A stretch of DNA of 64,000 bases from contig NC_081552.1 of assembly GCF_963082655.1 (NCBI RefSeq), forward strand, positions 123,604,458 through 123,668,457, written 5' to 3'. The translations under genes were made by a program, and so were the position numbers. The notes below the pieces were generated by a model. The model was not told the DNA's origin, searched no databases, and saw nothing but the letters and a program-made list of their open reading frames with translations. This DNA comes from Stomoxys calcitrans (taxonomy: Eukaryota; Arthropoda; Insecta; Diptera; Muscidae). Numbering within the stretch: position 1 is the stretch's first letter; each line of letters opens with the position of its first letter. Below are positions 31,414 through 43,300 of the stretch, in pieces.

Positions 31414-32915
31414 AAGATGGGGGGTATACTAATTTCGTCATTCTGTTTGTAACTACTCGAAATATTCGTCTGAGACCCCATAAAGTATATATATTCTTGA
31501 TCGTCGTGACATTTTATGTCGATCTAGCCATGTCCGTCCGTCTGTCCGTCCGTCCGTCCGTCCGTCCGTCCGTCCGTCCGTCCGTCCGTCTGTCTGTCGA
31601 AAGCACGCTAACTTACGAAGGAGTAAAGCTAGCCGCTTGAAATTTTGCACAAATACTTCTTATTAGTGTAGGTCGGTTGGTATTGTAAATGGGCCATATC
31701 GGTCCATGTTTTGATATAGCTGCCATATAAACCGATCTTGGGTCTTGACTTCTTGAGCCTTTAGAGTGCGCAATTCTTATCCGATTGGGATAAAATTTAG
31801 CACGACGTGTTTTGTTAAGATATCCAACAACTGTGCCAAGTATGGTTCAAATCGGTCCATAACCTGATATAGCTGCCATATAAACCGATCTTGGGTCTTG
31901 ACTTCTTGAGCCTCTAGAGTGTGCAATTCTTATCCGATTGAAATGAAATTTTGCACGACGTGTTTTGTTATTATATCCAACAACTGTGCCAAGTATGGTT
32001 CAAATCGGTCCATAACCTGATATAGCTGCCATATAAACTCATCTTGGGTCTTGACTTCTTGAGGCTCTAGAGGGCGCAATTCTTATCCGAATGGAATGGA
32101 ATTTCGCACGACGTGTTTTGTTATGATAACCAATAACTGTGCCAAGTATGGTTTAAATCGGTCCATAACCTGATATAGCTGCCATATAAACCGATCTTGG
32201 GTCTTGACTTCTTGAGCCTCTAGAGTGTGCAATTCTTATCCGATTGAAATGAAATTTTGCACGACGTGTTTTGTTATTATATCCAACAACTGTGCCAAGT
32301 ATGGTTGAAATCGGTCCATAACCTGATATAGCTGCCATATAAACCGATCTTGGGTCTTGACTTCTTGAGCCTCTAAAGGGCAGAATTCTTATCCGATTTG
32401 AATGAATTTTTGCACGAAGTATTTCGTTATGATATCCAACAACTGTGTCAAATAAGGTTCAAATCGGTTCATAACCTGATATAGCTGCCATATAAACCGA
32501 TCTGGGATCTTGACTTCTTGACCCCTAGAGGTCGCAATTATTATCCGATATGCCTGAAATTTTGTACGACGGATCCTCTCATGACCATCAACAAACGTGT
32601 TTATTATGGTCTGAATCGGTCTATAGCCCGATACAGATCCCATATAAATCGTTCTCTCTATTTTACTTCGTGAGCCCCAATGGGCGCAATTCTTATACGA
32701 ATTGGCTGACATTTTACACAGGTCTCCAACATATAATTTAATTGTGGTCCGAACCGGACCATATCTTGATATCGTTTTAATAGCAGAGCAACTCTTTTCT
32801 TATATCTTTTTTTGCCTAAGAAGAGATGCCGGGAAAAGAACTCGACAAATGCGATCCATGGTGGAGGGTATATAAGATTCGGCCCGGCCGAACTTAGCAC
32901 GCTTTTACTTGTTTT
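31388..32915 (+). mobile_element. INE-like element, best preserved copy
   Basis: It starts 'tataccctccaccataagat' and ends with 'gatccatggtggagggtata' plus a tail ending 'cttagcacgcttttacttg'. The two ends form an inverted repeat (tataccctccaccat). A conserved lead, a TA stretch (about 31487-31496), 'gtcgatctagccat' and a long GTCC run come first. Then at least six monomers follow, with 'tgatatagctgcc' at about 31709, 31865, 32019, 32171, 32323 and 32478, a period of about 152-156 bp. It is non-coding; the open frames inside are products of the repeat. Confidence 0.85.
31529..31599 (+). repeat. GTCY tetranucleotide microsatellite in the INE-like core
   Basis: About twelve GTCC units, with GTCT variants at the ends, follow directly after 'gatctagccat'. 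Other copies in the window have only two to four units at the same place. The run therefore expanded within this copy. Confidence 0.9.
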
Positions 32916-33329
32916 TATTGTGATAATACCCATACAAAAAACTAGGTCTTGTATAAAGTATGGGTTAGGTAATCGTACAGTTTTGATTTGCAACTTAGTT
33001 ATAAAGTAAAAATTAAGTGATATATTTTAATTTTAACAAATTAAAGGCAGCAATGAAAATTCAGAGATCAAATTAATAAGAGAGCAAAAAAAGTTTATAA
33101 ATTGTATAAAATACCTATATAGTAAATTTTAAATAAATGTGTATTTTCGCATTTTAACAATGTGTAACGACAAAGGGGTTAAATTAAATAAATAAATAAA
33201 TAAATTTGCTCAAATTTTTGTTTAACTTATATAACAAATTTTTAAACTGATTATAATTGTTCATAAATTGTTTAGAAAAAGATTGAATATGTTAAAAAGA
33301 TTATAAATGATTAAAAATCGAAGATTTTA

Positions 33330-34890
33330 ACTGTTTTTCGTTACTTAAAGTTTGGATATTATTGGAAAGAGTATTCCAGAGGCGTATTGCACTGATAAAA
33401 ACTGTTGCTCCGATATGCGATATTGGTGTCGCATTTGAATCACATGTTTGCCTCTACTAGAATTAGCATAACGAAGTATAGCAGACAAATAAGACGGCTT
33501 ATTTGTGAATATTATTTTGTGCAGTGCCAGCAGCGAACGTATTTTAAGGTATGAATCGAAAGTGACACCATATAACCGTTTGGCAAAGTCCGATTACCGA
33601 TCTCTCCTACGCAAACCAAAAACATATCTAGAAACATCATTAAAGACAACATGTAATTTGTATTTAAGAACTGCATCACAAAATGAAAAAATCTCACAAG
33701 AATATAAAAGTTTTGGTAGGATATATGTTTTTGCCAAAGGCATTCTGATTTCTATGGAAGTATACGAGCGACTCATATGTGAGGTCCTTAATACACCATA
33801 CGTCTTGCCAACTGCCGAGTTAATATGATTCGCCCATGATAATTTATCATCAAAAATTACGCCAAGATTAAACGCTGAGATCACTATTTCGATTGCAGAA
33901 CCATTAATTACAATATTAATATTTAGCGCCAATATTGTGCGATTTCTGGAAATGGCTATGCATTTTGACTTCGAGGGATTCAATTGAAGGCCATTCGCAT
34001 TCGCCCACGCATTAATATTGTTAAGGTCGTTATTCAGACGATTTATGGTATCATTAATTTTCTCAACTGACGTGATTATATACATTTGAACATCATCGGC
34101 ATACATATGTATACTACAACTCTGCAACTGTTTGGGAAGGTCATTGTTGTATAAAGAAAAAAGGAGAGGGCCTAATATTGTGACACCTCGTGAAACTGGA
34201 AGGCATCTAGAATTACGATTTCCAACTGATACAAATTGGGTACTATTGGAGAGATAGGAATGAATCAGATTTGTTAAAGATTCGGAAAATTTAAAAAAAT
34301 GTTTAAGTTTAAGACAAAATTTTGGGGTCAACAGAATGATCTAAAAGAAACAGAAAAATGATTTTGTTGCGATCAATATTACTTCTTGTATCTTCAACAA
34401 CTTTCAAAAGTGCAGTAGTGCAACTGTGCTTCGGCCGGAATCCTGATTGGAGGTTGGTCAAAAGCAAGTTATCCGCAATATGTTGCGAAATTTGTTTGTT
34501 CAAAAGGTGTTCAAATATCTTCGAAATATATGAAAGTATGGCTACAGGTCTAAATTCTTTATTATTTTTCGGTACCGGGACTACTCTTGCCTGTTTCCAG
34601 GATTTTGGATAGCAGCTCCTTAATACAATATTCTTAAAGAAATAACAAGTATAAGGCAGAATATGGGGAAATATTATTTTTAAAAATTTAGGATCAATTA
34701 GATCAGATCGTGCAGCATTAGATTTAATTGTTTTGACGGCATCGATGATGTCATAGGGTTCAAAGTGTCCGAAATCAAAAAGCTGATTCGGAGTAATATC
34801 ATTGTTAATATTACTTAATATATTCCCATAAAAGTTAATACTGGGCCTGGGTAGGGATATATTTAAAAAGCTTTCATTAATTGCATCCAA
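33330..34890 (-). pseudogene. J2 reverse transcriptase
   Basis: 34890-34309 gives the fingers: KSWKQARVVPVPKNNKEFRP, ILSYISKIFEHLLNKQI and SGFRPKHSCTTALLKVVEDT. The frame shifts near 34330, with motif A damaged (FLFLLDHSVDPKIL). 34331-33594 gives GVTILGPLLFSLYNNDLP and the YADD box (codons at 34103-34092), then LQLNPSKSKCIAIS, LGVIFDDKLSW and YILPKLLYSC. A further broken C-terminal piece with a RLWNTLSNNI-like motif extends to about 33350. The order and motifs are those of Jockey/CR1-group RTs. Confidence 0.85.
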
Positions 34891-35009
34891 ATCTACAATG
34901 TCATCAACTGCTATATTAACGCCCCCTACTCCAATTGACTTATTATGCCTCCATGTATCTTTTGTATATAATGCCTCCTGAAATTTTCTGCTAAAATAAG
35001 CAATTTTTT

Positions 35010-35960
35010 TGGTTTTAACTTCCTAGATTCCTTGCGCATTTGTAAGCATTATGAAATTCAAATATCCTAAAACGTTTCCAACGGGAGTATAGATAATTTT
35101 TTCTTTTAATTAGTGCTTTAACTTCGTTATCGAACCATGGGCTTCCACTACTCTGAATAGTTTTTGTCCTTATTGAGACACATTTGTCAAATAAATTATT
35201 TATATTTTGCTGAAAAAAGTTTGCCTGTTCGTCAACAGAGGACATGGTATAGAGCTGATGCCACCCAACAGATCCAATCTCCCACAATAGCAAGTTGTAG
35301 TCAATGTTCTTAAATCTCTGTAAATAAACGTCTTCTTATCATGCTCTATTGGAATACCGAATGTCAAAAAACATAAGTCATGCTTCGAAAATAAGGGTGC
35401 CGATAACTGATCATAAAGTTCCACATCAGATCTTGAACTTACAAAAACCAAGTCGATAAGAGTTTCTGTTGTTGTTGAATAGTGCGTAGGAGTGTTGGAA
35501 TTAAGAATATATGTATAACCCAATCGATTCCATGCTCGTTAACAAGCCTGTTTCTTCGAAAATATTGCACTTAAGATCCCCAGTGAGTACAATGTCACTG
35601 TAACGAGGTATAATTTCTGCAAGGTTTTCTAGCAAGGCATCGTGTTTTACCCTTTTACTAGGTCGGTATACTGCACCAACTAGTAGCTTCCTTCGCATAC
35701 ATGTTAATTCCGTTAAAATATATTCTACTTTCTCCTCAGAATGCGAAGCTGCAATAAATTTTCACGAAACTCCTTGCCTTATATACAAAGCCACACCACC
35801 CCCTCTTCTGTCACGATCCGATCTAAAAATTTTGTAGCCATTCACCGATAGCAACTTATTCCCATAATTCGGCTAGAACCATGTTTCAGAGACCGCAAGA
35901 ACGTCAATACCAGAGTTTTGAAATATGTAGCGAAATTCATCCATTTTTTTATAAGGCTTT
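35010..35960 (-). pseudogene. J2 endonuclease and linker
   Basis: From about 35900 the minus strand reads a VSETWF-like segment and DRDRRGGGVALYI (about 35820-35780). 35698-35501 follows with LLVGAVYRPSKRVKHD and VLTGDLKCNIF, a changed GDFN box. 35523-35200 has ETLIDLVFVSS and FSKHDLCFL, a changed SDH box. The linker 35293-35015 contains SPWFDNEVKALIKRKNYLYS. Frameshifts occur near 35510 and 35290. The domain would nick DNA in an intact element. Confidence 0.75.
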
Positions 35961-36167
35961 GGGCATTAATATGCACAATTCTTAGTTTGTTTTTTCAATC
36001 GAATAGCCGCTTGCAGTATTTTATAATTCGAGTGTGTAAGATTTTCTTTTATTTAAAAATGTGTGTTCGTTTCAAAACCCAGCATAGAGATAAATTCAGA
36101 TTAGTTTTTCTTCTGAATTCACTCAAGGTTTTCAGAAAATAGTTTCTGTCGTATGGTGACAGTAATT

Positions 36168-36679
36168 TTATTTTACAATAACAACGGCATCTGGGGAGTA
36201 ATTTTGCTCCTTATTGTTTTTATTTTGAAGGCGATAAATACATTTTGTAGCTGGTGTTGAAATATTTATGGCCTTACATATATCATCAAAGTAAAGCTCG
36301 AGATTTTCTCCTTGAGTGTATGGAATTCCATTTACTCTCAGATCGCAGGCAACTAAGGAATTAGCTTGTTTCAAGGCTTTTATTTTAAGGTCTTTAATTT
36401 CTGATTTGAGGACGAATATTTCACCTACAGACTTTTCTATATGTGAGACTCTCTCAATGACGTGATATAAGTCCATCCTCATCTCATTTATTCTTTTATC
36501 AATTTCCGTTAGAATTTTATCTTCACAATTTTTAATCATAAATATTCGGTTTGTTTTTCAAGGCGACTGTCCAAAAGTTTTAAAATTCTAAAAGGTGAAT
36601 CGAAAAGTCGAGGAAAATTTTGGACTTTCTCCACTAATAAATTTTGTGTATTAAATCTTGTTCTCTTTGGAGCCGACAT
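36168..36679 (-). pseudogene. J2 ORF1: coiled coil and RRM-like region
   Basis: The frame opens at 36679 with MSAPKRTRFNTQNLLVEK. A stop after about 48 codons is followed within one base by a new frame, 36539-36168 (123 aa). This contains a coiled-coil-like stretch (EIDKRINEMRMDLYHVIERV) and then ACDLRVNGIPYTQGENLELY and KCIYRLQN. The layout of coiled coil plus RNA-recognition-like fold fits ORF1 proteins of several non-LTR clades. A single frameshift separates the two parts. Confidence 0.6.
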
Positions 36680-36699
36680 TATTGATGGAAAATACACAC

Positions 36700-38930
36700 G
36701 TTATGGTTCTTATCCCGCAATTGTACTTTTTTGTATCAGTATGGTAACTCGTTTAGGGTATTACCGTCTTTATTATTTATCGAGGACTCAAACCAATGCT
36801 ATGTTATTTGATTTCACGTTTTGTTTTCTATATGTTGATGTTTGTGTCGAGAGTGAAGTTGTTGCGTTGGTAACTGTTGTTGCTTTTAGTTTTGCTTTGT
36901 TATGCTTAACGATTACTGCACTTTTTGGTTATTGGAAAAAAAATGGTTGTTGTTTTTGTTATGTAATATAAACAGAGATGGGCACATCGGAGCTTTTTCT
37001 TTCTTTCTGTTTTTTATTGATTATGTTTACTCTTTATTGACAAATACACTCTTATGTGTTTGTTTTTGAAGAGAAGTTGATGCAGAGCGTAAGAGATTTG
37101 GACAGTTGTTTACTTTTGGCTTTTGTTTTTTAGATGTATCACTTTTATATGCTGGTATTTGTTTGCTATGATTGTTTTTAATGACTAGTTAGTGCGTTAT
37201 GAAGTTAGTCTAATTCTTCAATGTGCCGATGTAAAAATATTCTTTCGTTTCCAGTTGTAGAGATTTTTAAGATATATAACTCGAACTAAACCGACTTATT
37301 TAAATTTTTAAAAGGCCGTAAAGCGGACGATGTAAATTTTTGACTTTCGCACTTTAGGGTTGCCAATTGTAATTGCAATTCCTCCCCACAGCTTATGCTG
37401 TGTCTTACTTGATACAGCAAGGCTTTTCTCCTGGAATCCTCTACCGACTGTCGGACCTCTTCTCCGAACGACGGGGATCCAAGAGTGCATTTCTTATTTC
37501 TTTGCTATCCACCCGCTCCTGTTTCTTCCAAGACAGTTTTTTCTCCTTTGCCAGATTTTCCATAACGGAATGAAGCGTTCAGAAACTTTTTATTTGATTT
37601 CTTTTCTGTACTGCGGATCAACTTTTTTTGACTGCGCCAGTACAGCTCACCAATTTGGTTTCCATGCTCCGGTTGGCGCTTCAACAGATCATAGGCATAA
37701 CACTCATTTATGCCTACATTTATTTATGCTTATGGTAGCCATAAAATTCAATTGAAATTCACATAACCGAAACAAATAAAACATAAATGCATTAGACTAT
37801 TAATTTCTTTTCTTATCAATTCCGGATATTTTCAATATTAAACTAACCATAAAATAGTTATCTAGCTAACGAATGATTTTCGAACAGTTTCTTTTTGACT
37901 CCAGTACATAGCAAGCATTAACAAGGGTGGGATAGGTAATTTCCTCAAAATGTTTAGGTTTTCGAAAAACTTAGGACCTTGTTTGTGAAGGAAATTCACG
38001 TGTGGATAAGATATTTTCTTTCCTTGTCAGATTCGGTTATAAGTTATTTTGTTACTTTTGTGACGATTTTTAATTTCTCTTAACAACCACTACGTACATA
38101 GACTCCAGATGGAGCCTCAATCCGAAGAAAGTCTATTGGCATCGCATGTAGGTAATGAGGAAAATACTAACTTACGCCTTTGTAGTTTGTTTTAGAAGCA
38201 ATATGATTGATTTCGGCGCAAGTACCGTTTATGTATATGACTTAATGTGAACTTGTAGGAAGATTTAAGATTCAATTTAGTAAATTGAAGTTTCGCACTC
38301 TGCAAAAATTTTCGTACTTACTCACAAAAGAATAAATCCATTTAGCTTTCTCTTACGATAATAACTGGCTTACTCTTACAATAATAACAGATTGCTTAGA
38401 ATTTCTGGCGAATAGGGGTTGTAAGTCATTCTTATAAAACATGATTTTATTCCAAAGCGTTGCACAATGTTCATAGCGTCCAAATAATTGTGACTAATAT
38501 ATCTTGAAGAACGAATGCATTAAGTGGGTAAAAATATTCTGCTTCCTATACGTTACACATAATCGGATGGATCAAGTATTCAACCAAATTATTGCAATCC
38601 TTGGCCCGAAGGTTACTTATGTTGAGGTGAACAAAATTTAGTCTAAGTTCTTCTCATCGTTCTGATCGAACCAATAATTTTAATTTTTTAAACCATAGAT
38701 AGTAGTGATTCCTGTCGAGCCGAGTTGACGTATCTGGAGCTTGTGTATTCTTGTTAATCACGTTGTATACCATCCTAGTAATGTCCTACCAATTAACAGA
38801 TCCAAAGATGAGTAAAGCATAGACATTGAATGCAGTGTTTTCGCGCTTAAGGAAAACACATAACATGTTTTTAGGTACCTCAAAAATAGCAGTTATATCC
38901 GTCTTCACGGCATCCTTGCAGATCCTTAGG
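36700..38930. other. Sequence without recognised genes
   Basis: The stretch has a few open frames: 36741-36971 (76 aa, hydrophobic), 37360-37755 (131 aa) and 38786-38986. None matches a family I know and none has coding-like composition. The frame at 37360-37755 is Phe/Leu/His-rich and may be the reverse of something else. No RNA gene or repeat was recognised. Confidence 0.4.
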
Positions 38931-40102
38931 TAAGGTTGAAAGAGGGTGCGGATGTTAATCCGTCCCATGCCATTATGGACATACACCTAAGCCAGTAAAC
39001 GGCTTGTTGTGAGCTCTAACTACTAAAAAAAATAACCTCAAAAATCTAAGTTAGGAATCCCGTGCTACTTACAAAATCCTTAATTGTTTTCCATGACACG
39101 CCCCTAAGTTGGTTCATGTCTGGTATTGTGTCCCAACCGAAAGCCGGCCAAAGACAAAGGAAATACTCCAAAGTCTCATCATCTTCCCTGCACGCCCTAC
39201 ACATGCTATGACTTGCAGCACCGATTTTACATGAGCTCGTAGTCCTAAGTATCCCGTTATGATACTAATAGCTTAACTGACCTCCTTACTACTTCCCTTC
39301 AGTAATGGCACCTTTTTTCTCACGATTTGGATCCCCTTCTAGGATTTTCACCATCCTACCGTCCGTTTCGCTGTTCCACAAGGTCGCATGCGCATTCGTC
39401 GTTAATGCCCTTAACTCCGACTGCGTCGACGTGAATGGCTTCAGATTAATCAAGTTTATTGACGGCAGTATTCTAGTCTTCACCCCCAAATCGTCTGCCC
39501 AAGCGTTAATCTCCTTACACTGAAAGACTGATCATGACTTTACCGTCCTTGTTCGTAAAGATGTTCACACTCGATGCCCTCGTGTTCATGTCAGGTAACG
39601 TCGCCTCGATTATACCACCATGGTATGAGATGCTCCCATCCTCAATCCATTCTCCCATCGCTTAAAGTCTCATAGCCGCAGTGGTGAATGAGTCGGATAT
39701 CTAGAATAGTCTCTAGCGCCATTGTGAGAGTGGTCCTCATCGCTCTGCCTATGCCAAGACGATATGTTCTCTTAACCCGTTGTATGGTACTTGTGTTGCA
39801 CTTTTTCTCCACAGCAGTCCACCAAACTACTGAGGCGTAAGTAGTTACTGGTCTAATCACGCTCCTGTAGTGCCGGTGGATTATCCTCGGATCCAGGCCC
39901 CATTTCGAGCCTACGACCCGTCTACATACTGCCCTACATCTGTGAGGCTTCTCAGGACGCGCCTGAATGTGACACTTCTATTCAGTTTCCCGTCCAAGAT
40001 CACACCTAAGTATTTGACCTTGTCAGATGTCGAAATCGTCTTATTGAGGAAACGTGGTGCTTTAAATTGGCCCACCTTCGTCTTCCTCGTGAACAGGCAT
40101 AT

Positions 40103-40285
40103 TGTTAGAGTTAAATTTATACTGAACACAATTTGTACTTTGTCTAAATATTTTTATATTCACATGTATGCATTGAATTATTATTGGTAGACATTTGTAC
40201 AATACAGAAATAATTTTTCAGTTGTCTAATAATAAAAGCTTCGTTGAAGATTGTTTTGTAAATTGCTCTAACGCGTACTCTAATA
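40103..40285 (+). repeat. copia 5' LTR
   Basis: It begins TGTTAGAG and ends CTCTAATA, a short imperfect inverted repeat. The terminal dinucleotides are TG...TA rather than TG...CA. A polyadenylation signal AATAAA is at 40231-40236. A TATA-like stretch 'aatatttttata' lies at about 40147-40158. It would drive transcription of the element. Confidence 0.95.
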
Positions 40286-40300
40286 GGTTATTGGGCCACC
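40286..40300 (+). promoter_or_regulatory. Probable primer-binding site
   Basis: Directly after the LTR comes 'ggttattgggccacc'. Drosophila copia has a similar GGTTATGGGCC-type sequence here, which pairs with an internal part of initiator tRNA-Met. The assignment rests on position and this resemblance. Confidence 0.6.
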
Positions 40301-43300
40301 ATGGATTTAGTTAAGACGTCGTTTACGAAGCTTAACGCGGATAATTATCATCTTTGGAAGTATAAGATGGAATTGATTTTACGAAGGGAAGGAGCTTGGA
40401 AGTGTGTTGTGGAATCTGCTCCAGACGTACCAGATGAGTCATGGATGAAAAATAATGAAAATGCTTTGATTTTGATTGGATTATCTGTGGAGGACAATCA
40501 GCTCTTACTTATCAGGAAAGCTAAATCTGCAAAAGAATCTTGGAATATCCTGAAGGCACATCATGAAAAGAACACTCTTGGAAGTAGTGTACAAATAATG
40601 CGTAAGATATGTGGAATGAAATTTAGTATGGAGAATACCATGGCTGATCACATAGCGAATATGAAAATTCTCTTTGAAAAGCTGGAAGCGGTTGGCGAGA
40701 CATTTTCTGAACGATGGGTAATTGCTATGTTACTAAGCAGTTTACCACCTTCATATGACACGTTGGTGACGGCATTGGAAGCTCGAAAAATAGAAGAGTT
40801 AACGGTACACGTTGTCGAAAACAATTTGCTGGAAGAATATCAACGTCAATCAAAGAACGTCGAACCAAATTCCGTGATGAAAACATTCAAAATTCCTCAA
40901 GTCAAATCAAGTCAGGATGATGCTAATGGAAAGCGGTGTCACTTTTGCAAAATAAAGGGTCATCTCAAGAAGAACTGTTGGAAATTCAAAAAGGAAAGAA
41001 ACATCAATGAATCCAAACAGCAAGCTAATAACGTTGAGAATAAAGAAAATTATATTTTTTCTTCTGCTGGTGACAAATCGCATTGGATTGTAGATTCTGG
41101 GGCTACTTGCCACATTAGCACAAGACGGGAGGATTTTATCACGTTTGATGGCAGTGTATGTGAATCTGTTTCAGTTGCCAATGGGACTGCCGTAGTGGCT
41201 AGTGGTAAAGGATCTTGTAAATTGGTAATGTATAATTTTAAAAATGTCAAGTCAGAAGTTACCATGGAAGATGTTTTGTACATACCGTCATTTCACGGGA
41301 ATTTGATATCTATCTCAAGAATTATGAGAAACGGTTTTAAGGTTGAATTTCAAAATAAGCAGTGTAAAATTAAATCTGCAAATGGCAAAGAAATTGGTGT
41401 CGCAGATATGCATAATGGATTGTTTTGTCTCAGACAAAGGACTAACCAGGCAATGTTAGCCAAATGTAGTTCTCGAAACTGCATACATTATTGGCATAAG
41501 GTTTTCGGACATAGAAGCGTCAATGCTGTAAAGGAGATGCAAACAAATAAAGCAATGAGTGATTTTAAAATTGTTGATTGTGGTATAACGCAAACGTGCG
41601 AGGTATGTGTCTGTTGTAAGATGACGAAAACGCCATTTCACAAAGTTTCAGAAACACAATCGAACGCAGTTATGGATTTAGTTCACTCGGATGTTTGCGG
41701 GCCTATGCAAACTGAAACTCCTGGAAAAAAGAAGTACTTTGTCACGTTTATTGACGATTTTAGTCGTTATACAATAGTTTATCTTTTAAATAACAAAGCT
41801 GAGGTTTACGAGAAGATTCAAAACTATATGGAAATGGTGAAAAATAAATTCGGCAAATACCCTAATATCCTCAGATCAGATAATGGAGGGGAGTATGTAT
41901 CGAAACACGTCCAAAGTTATCTGGAATCAAAAGGTGTTCAATACCAATATACTGTTCCTTACTCACCCCAGCAAAATGGAGTATCAGAACGTAAAAACCG
42001 AAGTTTGGTCGAAATGGGAAGATGTTTGCTAAAGGAAGCAAGTATTGGAAATAAATATTGGGGAGAAGCAATTATGACCGCGAATTATTTGCAAAATCGG
42101 TTGGTAAGCAAGACAATTGTATCAACACCATTTGAACTATGGGAAAAGAAAAAGCCATCTATTGAACATTTGCGCATATTTGGGTCGAAAGCTCATGTTC
42201 TTACTCCTGAGGTAAAACGGAAAAAGTGGGATAGTAAGACCAAGATATTGACTTTCGTTGGATATGATGAGCATTCAAAGGGTTACAGATTGGCTGATCT
42301 TAGAACAAATAAGGTCGTAATTAGCAGAGATGTTAAATTCATAGATGTTGATTTACATGAAACCGGAAAAGAATCTAAAGAGACCGATCACAGTGAAATA
42401 TCTATTGAAAAAATTAATAATCAACGTACTTCAAATGACTTCATTCAAGTTATATCAGATCAAATTTCATCTGATGGGGAATCTTTTTATAGCCTGGAAG
42501 AACATAATGCAGTTGATTCTGAAGAATTAGTTACATCTACAATGAACACGATGATCTCAAGCGATAACTCAGTTCCATGCGAAGTTTTTGAAAGAGATAA
42601 AAATTCACTTAGATGTTCAAACCGCATTACTAAGGGAAAACCACCAGAGAGGTTGACGTATATAAGCTCTAATGTTTCGAGCATTGCTGAACCAAAGACG
42701 TATAAGGAAGCGATTTCATCGGTACATCGCAACGAATGGAATCAAGCTATGAATGAGGAGATGTCATCTTTAAAGGCAAATAAGACTTGGGATATTGTTG
42801 ACAAACCTGACAATGCAAATATTGTGGGATGCAAATGGACTTTCAAAATTAAACGAGATGTTACTGGAAAAATACAACGTTTCAAAGCCCGCCTAGTAGC
42901 TCAAGGTTTTAGTCAAAAATTTGGTTTTGATTATGACGAAGTATTTGCTCCTGTTGTTCGACAAGCTACGCTTCGAACATTATTGTCTGTCGCTGGTGTA
43001 AATGGTATGTCAGTTGTTCATTTTGATGTAAAGTCAGCTTTTCTCAACGGTGAGCTTGAAGAAGTTATATATATGAAACAGCCACCAGGGTTTGAGGAAG
43101 GGAATAATAATTTTGTCTGTAAACTTCGAAAAAGTTTGTATGGATTGAAGCAAGCTGCGAATGTCTGGAATAAAACACTTCATGAGGTCCTAGTGTCTGA
43201 CGGCTTCAAGCAAAGTAATGCAGATCGATGTTTATACACAAAATACACCAACGAGGAAGGGTTAGTATATATATTAATCTACGTTGATGATATTTTGGTT

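Larger units (their letters stand above)
33180..36700 (-). mobile_element. Jockey-superfamily non-LTR element (J2), decayed but nearly full span
   Basis: On the minus strand it runs from ORF1 (start codon at 36679-36677) through endonuclease, linker and RT to an AT-rich 3' region. The sequence 'aaataaataaataaataaat' (33187-33206) may be its microsatellite-type 3' tail. It differs from J1 in sequence, so it is a separate family. Each domain is broken by at least one frameshift. The precise ends are not defined by a duplication that I can see. Confidence 0.75.

Noticed and set aside
31529..31599. CRISPR-like array
   Set aside because: It is a simple tetranucleotide run without spacers in a eukaryotic transposon.
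32153..32993. Minus-strand frames of 61, 107 and 111 aa as genes
   Set aside because: They lie in the INE-like monomers (repeated YMAAISGYGPI) and have no independent support.
37360..37755. 131-aa frame as a host gene
   Set aside because: Composition is Phe/His/Leu-rich and there is no recognisable motif; chance opening in a region otherwise without features is likelier.
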